Positions 3,951-7,691 of a DNA stretch of 7,691 nucleotides are shown here, piece by piece. Source of the stretch: an uncultured Eubacteriales bacterium (GTDB lineage Bacteria; Bacillota; Clostridia; Oscillospirales; CAG-272). The stretch lies in the NCBI GenBank assembly GCA_934401725.1, contig CAKRSS010000074.1, forward strand, positions 1 through 7,691, written 5' to 3'. Within the stretch, counting starts at the first letter, position 1. Each line of letters begins with the position of its first letter. The notes under the pieces were generated by a model that was given only the letters and a program-made list of their open reading frames with translations, had not been told where the DNA came from and did no database searches. The translations under genes were made by a program, and so were the position numbers.

Positions 3951-5477
3951 TCAGTTTCTCTCCTGCACCTTGCGAATGCTGTCCTGCAGCTTCTCAAGCT
4001 TGGTGGGAACCACGCGGTCGAGCGCTCTCATCATGGACGCAACGTTGCTGACATTGTTGCCGATGAAGGTGCGCATCTTCTGGTGGACGGAGTCGATCTG
4101 CTTGGTGTAAAGCACGCCGGCGTCGATGAAGAAACTGTTGATGATGAGATCAAGCATCTCCTTGGACTCGGGGTCGTTGCAGAATTTGTCCTTCAGCGTG
4201 ACCTCGTAGTAGGCGGGAACAACGGTGCGGTAGCTCTCGGAGGCCAGCGCCTCGAGAACTGCGCCCATCTCCTGCAGACGGTCGTCGATTACGTTGACGG
4301 GAATAGCGTAGGCGGTCAGAGTGTCGTGAGCGTAGCTGTAATAGTTGTCCTGCGTCTCGTCGAGCTTGGGCATCGGAACGATACCGTAATAGCTGGTCAT
4401 GTTGCGCAGGTTGGAGCCCTCGGCCTCAATCAGTCGGAGAGTTACCATGGCGGCCTTGTCGTTCGCGAACATGGCGGCGATGGTCTCCTGCTCGGTGTCG
4501 CTGCCGCCCTTCTTGATGGAAAGCGCGCCCTCGTTGTCCCAGATGAGGTGGTTGATCTTGGATACCGCACGGGACAGACGCTCAACATCCATGGAATACT
4601 GAAGCCAGTTGTCGTCGGTCTTGGTCAGGATGGGCAGCTTGCAGGAGGACCAGTAAGCGTCAACGCCGATCTGGTCGCCGTTGGTTATGAAGCCGTATTT
4701 GTCTTCCTGGTCGCGGATGCCGTTTCCGTCGTCGACGTAGAGGTTTGCGCTGATTTCATACTGGTAATCAAGCGTCCACTTGCCGTCATTGACAGCCTGG
4801 AAGGGGTACTCGATGCCGTTTTCTTCGAACATATTGCGGTTAAAGAAGGTTGCGAAAATGAAACGATATGTAGAGAGACAGATCGCGCCCGTCGCAAAAT
4901 ACTGCGCCTCGCCTATGGACGCCGCCTCATTGAAGCCCTGCGCCCAGTACTTCTGCTCGAGGTCAAGCATCTCGCAGTCGTACAGGTTGGCGAACAGATT
5001 GTCGCCGGTGTACATGATGGTGGCGTAAACGCTGTTGGCGAGCAGGTCAAACTCTTTGGTGCCGGAGGAGACCTGCGTGCGGATTTTCTCGGTAATCTCG
5101 TAGTTATCCGTGCCCGAGGTCATGATGTTGTTGATCTTGATGTTGAGACGGTGCTCGACATTAAGATTGCGGTTGTACATGGCGTCGTTGATGGTCTCGC
5201 CGTTAAGGTCGGAGACGGACACCTCGTCCGCGCACCACGAGCGGCCGCGGCTGATGATGGTCACGGTGTCGTTCTTGTAGTCGAGTTTGGGCAGATTATC
5301 GTAAATCTCGTACTTGTCGGTGGTCGTATCAGCGCTGTCGGAGGGCGTTGTGGTTGCCGGGTCGTTGCCGGAGGGAGTGGTAGTGTCTTGTGCGGAATTG
5401 TCGGGGTTGTTCGCGCAGGCGCACAGCACGCTCGCCAGCATAAGCAGAGCCAGCAGGATGGTCAGCAATCTTTTCAT
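3951..5477 (-). CDS. Extracellular solute-binding lipoprotein (ABC transporter type)
   Basis: This is probably the substrate-capturing lipoprotein of an ABC importer, anchored outside the cell membrane. Its 508 residues start with a lipoprotein signal, MKRLLTILLALLMLASVLCA, with the likely lipidated Cys at 21 (lipobox LCAC). A Thr/Ser/Pro/Asp-rich tether covers about 22-54. The rest looks like a large family 1 (carbohydrate-type) binding protein, with aromatic-rich segments (for example YNRNLNVEHRLNI, GKWTLDY, YSYAHDTLTAYAIPVN). The ligand cannot be read from the sequence. The ATG at 5477 has an AAAGGA site about 8 nt upstream and its own promoter at 5531-5559. The gene ends at a strong terminator. 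No permease or ATPase gene is in the window. The preceding sugar-kinase-like gene makes a sugar or amino-sugar ligand plausible, as inference only. The long antisense frame over this gene is a composition artefact. Confidence 0.85.
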   Translation of the reverse strand: MKRLLTILLALLMLASVLCACANNPDNSAQDTTTPSGNDPATTTPSDSADTTTDKYEIYDNLPKLDYKNDTVTIISRGRSWCADEVSVSDLNGETINDAMYNRNLNVEHRLNIKINNIMTSGTDNYEITEKIRTQVSSGTKEFDLLANSVYATIMYTGDNLFANLYDCEMLDLEQKYWAQGFNEAASIGEAQYFATGAICLSTYRFIFATFFNRNMFEENGIEYPFQAVNDGKWTLDYQYEISANLYVDDGNGIRDQEDKYGFITNGDQIGVDAYWSSCKLPILTKTDDNWLQYSMDVERLSRAVSKINHLIWDNEGALSIKKGGSDTEQETIAAMFANDKAAMVTLRLIEAEGSNLRNMTSYYGIVPMPKLDETQDNYYSYAHDTLTAYAIPVNVIDDRLQEMGAVLEALASESYRTVVPAYYEVTLKDKFCNDPESKEMLDLIINSFFIDAGVLYTKQIDSVHQKMRTFIGNNVSNVASMMRALDRVVPTKLEKLQDSIRKVQERN

Positions 5478-5530
5478 AGCGCAATCCTTTCGTATTCAAA
5501 GGTTATTTTCCGGTAAACCGATATACAGTG

Positions 5531-5559
5531 ATTGTACACCACTTTATTCAATTTGTCAA
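5531..5559 (-). promoter_or_regulatory. SigA-type promoter of the solute-binding protein gene
   Basis: The minus strand shows -35 TTGACA (5559-5554), a 17-bp spacer and -10 TACAAT (5536-5531), one base off consensus. The predicted start is near 5524, leaving a leader of about 47 nt. The -35 box begins only 4 bp after the kinase stop codon. An imperfect palindrome, TACA GTGAT TGTA (5524-5536), overlaps the -10 and could be an operator, but it is too short to be sure. I see no CcpA-type cre site. Confidence 0.88.
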
Positions 5560-5563
5560 TAGC

Positions 5564-6502
5564 TTAACAAGAATTTCTCCAGCTTTCGTTGAAATTGACG
5601 TTAAAGTCGTCGCAAAGCTCGCCGCCCGAGCGGTAGACGGCCTCCATCGCCGCGCCGAGGACGGCAGGGCCGTCCATCATGCGCAACTCGAGCCCCTCGG
5701 GAGCCATGGCGCGCAGCATGTCGGCGTAGACGGGGTAGTGGGTGAGTATGCCGCCGCCGAGTGCGACGGCGAAGGGGGGCTTCAGGTATCCGGTCGCGGC
5801 GCGCAGCATGGCGCACAGCCCCTCGCAGTTGCGGCGCAGAATGTCGCGGCAGATGGGGTCGCCCGCTCCCGCACCGCTGAAGACAGCGCCCGCGAAGGCG
5901 GCGATGTAGCTTCTTCCGCCCGAATAAATGCGTGGAATCGCCTCCCAGACGGGGCAGCCGAGCGCGCGCCCGGCCATTGAGGTCAGCACTGTGCGCGGGC
6001 CCTGACCGTCGTGGGCGTGGAGGGCGGCGGCGAGACCGTCGCGGCCGATGTCAAAGCCCGAGCCGGACGAGGAGGGGTCGATGAGGTAGCCCCAGCCGCC
6101 GATGCGGCAGAGCTCGTCCCCGCGCCGCACGAAGCAGACCGAGCCGGTTCCGGCGACGAGCGCCGCGCCGTCGCTGCGGCCGAGCACGCCGGTGAGCAGG
6201 GGCAGCGCGTCGGTGCCCGCGGTGAGGCAGGGAATACCCGACTTCTCGCGCAGTCGCTCGCACAGTCCATCGCCGTAGCCGACTATGCCGGCGATGGCGG
6301 CGAAAGCGCCCGAAATGTCGTTTCCGGCGGCTCCGCTGAGGCGTTCGAGCTGGCGGCTGAGCGCTTTGACGGCCGCGTCGGGGCCTATATCGTTGGGATT
6401 GACGCCGGGGCCGCTGAGGCAGTAAAGCACGCGGCCGTTTTCGTCGAAGAGCACGCCGTCGGTCTTGGTTCCGCCCGCGTCCATTGCTATATAATACTTC
6501 AT
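5564..6502 (-). CDS. BadF/BadG/BcrA/BcrD-family kinase (N-acetylglucosamine kinase-like)
   Basis: This is a cytoplasmic ATP-dependent sugar kinase of the ASKHA fold. The closest family by motif is the N-acetylglucosamine/BadF group, which phosphorylates amino sugars, often recovered from cell wall or glycans. The 312 residues are the usual length. Phosphate-1 is DAGGTKTD (8-15), the likely catalytic Asp is in TDA (97-99), phosphate-2 is AGTGS (117-121), the substrate-loop region begins GGWGYLID (135-142), the adenosine motif is ALGGGI (247-252), and the end has PAVLGAA (279-285). After GGWGYLID the sequence is PSSSGSGFDIG, longer and more Ser-rich than the usual acidic-glycine loop. The ATG at 6502 has an AGGA site 9 nt upstream (6515-6512) and a probable promoter at 6526-6554. 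The gene ends 86 nt before the lipoprotein gene. The exact substrate is inferred. The region looks more GC-rich than the ribosomal block. Confidence 0.87.
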   Translation of the reverse strand: MKYYIAMDAGGTKTDGVLFDENGRVLYCLSGPGVNPNDIGPDAAVKALSRQLERLSGAAGNDISGAFAAIAGIVGYGDGLCERLREKSGIPCLTAGTDALPLLTGVLGRSDGAALVAGTGSVCFVRRGDELCRIGGWGYLIDPSSSGSGFDIGRDGLAAALHAHDGQGPRTVLTSMAGRALGCPVWEAIPRIYSGGRSYIAAFAGAVFSGAGAGDPICRDILRRNCEGLCAMLRAATGYLKPPFAVALGGGILTHYPVYADMLRAMAPEGLELRMMDGPAVLGAAMEAVYRSGGELCDDFNVNFNESWRNSC

Positions 6503-6525
6503 AATGTACCGTCCTGTGTGATTAT

Positions 6526-6554
6526 AGTATAGCGTCCTATATAATTTAATGTAA
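6526..6554 (-). promoter_or_regulatory. Probable promoter of the sugar kinase gene
   Basis: The minus strand carries -35 TTACAT (6554-6549), a 17-bp spacer and -10 TATACT (6531-6526). An overlapping TATAAT (6526-6521) offers an alternative -10, with a poorer -35 (TTAAAT, 6549-6544). The predicted start is about 17-25 nt upstream of the ATG. The stretch is markedly A/T-rich compared with its surroundings. Confidence 0.6.
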
Positions 6555-6570
6555 CATTTTGCGCGAACGC

Positions 6571-6622
6571 GGTGCCGTGCGTGTACAGTGTACGGTGTGC
6601 CGTGTTCGGTGTCGCACGGTGT
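6571..6622 (-). repeat. GTG/CAC-rich low-complexity tract between ymdB and the kinase gene
   Basis: The gap after the ymdB stop codon is built from repeated GGTG, CCGTG and GTGT words. It contains a possible 7-bp stem (CCGTGCG at 6575-6581 with CGCACGG at 6613-6619) and a nested GTAC/GTAC (6583-6593). No T-tract follows, so it is not an evident terminator. Read-through from ymdB into the kinase gene is possible. Confidence 0.5.
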
Positions 6623-7393
6623 TCAGAAGCTCACGCGCGTGACGCTTATCGCGCGGCGCGAGTCGTTATCTAGCTCGAACAGCGCGCCCATGACCTCAAT
6701 AGGGCCGCCCGCGAGCCGGAAGCGCTGCGGCATTTTGGTGCGAAAGCGGTCGATGACGCACTGTGCGTCGGTGCCGATGATGCCGTCGGTGGGGCCGGAC
6801 ATGCCGAGGTCGGTGATGTAGCCGGTACCTCCGGGCAGCACGCGCGCGTCGGCGGTCGGGACGTGGGTATGGGTGCCGAAAATGACGTTTATGCGTCCGT
6901 CGAAATAGCGTGCGAGGGCAAGCTTTTCGCTGGTGGCCTCGGCGTGTATATCGAGGACGGAGAAGTCATATTTTCCGCGTTCGCGCTCGAGTATGCGGTC
7001 GAGCGTATCGAAGGGCGAGCCGAGCGCCTCCATATAGACCTCGCCCATGACGTTGAGGCAGAGCACGCGCCAGCCGCCGACGCGGACGGTCTTCGCTCCC
7101 TCGCCGGGGCAGGACGGGGGATAATTTGCGGGGCGGAGAATGACGGGCGACTCATCGAGCAGGGCGTATGCGTCGCGGCAGTTCCAGACGTGGTTGCCGG
7201 TGGTGATGACATCGACGCCGCAATCAAGCAGCTCGGCTGCGTTTTCGGTAGACATACCGTGAATATCGGTGACATTTTCGCCGTTTGCGATGACGAGGTC
7301 GGCTCCGACGGCGGAGCGGTACTGCCAGAGTTTCTGGCGGAGGTAAGGCAGAGTCGTCTGCCCGACGATGTCGCCTAAGGCTAATATTTTCAT
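6623..7393 (-). CDS. ymdB: YmdB-family metallophosphoesterase (TIGR00282 type)
   Basis: YmdB proteins are di-metal phosphodiesterases. The Bacillus subtilis member hydrolyses 2',3'-cyclic nucleotides and influences biofilm and sporulation programmes. The 256 residues are near the family's usual length of about 265. Metal-ligand motifs are present in order: GDIVG (D8), NGEN (E39, N40), TTGNHVW (N67, H68), DIHAEATSEKLAL (H150) and GTHTHVPTAD (H175, H177), followed by GYITDLGMSGP. The NYPPSCPGEG segment (90-99) is also typical. The first motif reads GDIVGQTTL, where most members have GDIVG followed by xPGR, so a usually conserved Arg is missing. The ATG at 7393 has an AAGGA site (7410-7406) 12 nt upstream, slightly far. 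No clear promoter is visible before repeat copy D begins. The RNase Y gene often next to ymdB is not within view. Confidence 0.93.
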   Translation of the reverse strand: MKILALGDIVGQTTLPYLRQKLWQYRSAVGADLVIANGENVTDIHGMSTENAAELLDCGVDVITTGNHVWNCRDAYALLDESPVILRPANYPPSCPGEGAKTVRVGGWRVLCLNVMGEVYMEALGSPFDTLDRILERERGKYDFSVLDIHAEATSEKLALARYFDGRINVIFGTHTHVPTADARVLPGGTGYITDLGMSGPTDGIIGTDAQCVIDRFRTKMPQRFRLAGGPIEVMGALFELDNDSRRAISVTRVSF

Positions 7394-7425
7394 TTATGTT
7401 GGAGTTCCTTAAATAATTTTTTGCA

Positions 7426-7691
7426 GGCGGGGGTGGGGCTATTGCATATGCCTATATGCTTTTAAGAAAAGTTCTTTGGCCTTGGCGGGCGCACGCCGGA
7501 GTGAGGCGTATTGCATATGCCTGTATGCAAAATAAGTTCTGAGCCCTTGGAGGGCGCACGCCATAACGTCTGCGGGAAGCGTTTTTATAAAAAAGTTCTT
7601 TGGCCTTGGCAGGCGCACGCCGTGAAGGCCACCGACGGTGGAGAAGTGTACTTTTCTGTTATGCAACAGAAAAGTACCAAAAGAATGCACC
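7426..7691 (+). repeat. Mosaic hairpin repeat, copy D (extended, cut by the window edge)
   Basis: This is the longest copy and carries three 29-nt modules, at 7469-7497, 7534-7562 and 7593-7621 (AAGTTCT at the start, GCGCACGCC at the end), spaced 36 and 30 nt. Two GCATAT-type hairpins precede the first two modules (7444-7459; 7511-7530, the latter extended to 8 bp TTGCATAT/GTATGCAA). A CCACC/GGTGG hairpin (7629-7641) stands where other copies have ACGTCC/GGACGT. The large hairpin (7648-7677) has a 13-bp stem ending CTGTT/AACAG with loop ATGC instead of CTGC/GCAG, so pairing is kept with different bases. The repeat runs off the window end. A minus-strand frame of 83 codons across it is judged non-coding. 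The interval 7394-7425 holds the ymdB ribosome binding site. Confidence 0.85.

Noticed and set aside
3783..5516. A 577-codon plus-strand open frame over the solute-binding protein gene
   Set aside because: It is the antisense of a well-supported lipoprotein gene. It starts in repeat DNA and its translation is Val/Gly/Ala/Leu-rich with no family resemblance. Codon bias in the real gene keeps the opposite frame open.
7469..7621. CRISPR-like array of three 29-nt units with 30-36 nt spacers
   Set aside because: The units differ from each other by 1-4 bases, the spacers resemble each other and other repeat copies, single units occur elsewhere on both strands, and no cas gene is present. It is part of the mosaic repeat.

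Overview
The window looks like a short piece of a moderately GC-rich, low-redundancy Firmicutes (Clostridia) chromosome. A gut Oscillospiraceae/Ruminococcaceae-type organism is my best guess. The reasons are the rpmG-secE-nusG-rplK-rplA order, a YmdB-type phosphodiesterase, strong SigA-type promoters and a Clostridia-style lipoprotein solute-binding protein. The species assignment is inference. All eight genes lie on the minus strand, so the window reads from right to left.

Block 1 (about 196-2890) is a complete transcription unit for translation and secretion. It starts at a consensus promoter (TTGACA, 17 bp, TATAAT) with an A/T-rich upstream stretch and a structured leader of about 117 nt. 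It then reads rpmG (L33), secE, nusG, rplK (L11) and rplA (L1), and ends at an intrinsic terminator. The rplJ-rplL pair that often follows rplA is absent. SecE is abnormal: its usual C-terminal domain carries an N-terminal extension made of a signal-peptide-like segment, an Ala/Asp/Ser/Thr tandem-repeat linker and an extra membrane segment.

Block 2 (about 3889-7410) holds, in transcription order, ymdB (metallophosphoesterase), a BadF/BadG-type sugar kinase and an ABC-type extracellular solute-binding lipoprotein. The kinase and the lipoprotein each have a recognisable promoter, and the lipoprotein gene ends in a strong terminator. No permease or ATPase is present, so the lipoprotein is an orphan within this window.

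The non-coding DNA is the unusual part. Four copies of a mosaic, hairpin-rich repeat lie at 1-180, 2916-3156, 3738-3898 and 7426-7691. They share a 29-nt module (seven copies in all), a hairpin around ACGTCC/GGACGT and a 12-13 bp hairpin (GTACTTTTCTG and its complement) whose paired bases co-vary between copies. The copies point outward from each gene block. The two in the middle converge as 92-bp inverted arms, about 98% identical, around a 581-bp core with no convincing gene. Both window ends fall inside repeat copies, which suggests that the assembly broke there.
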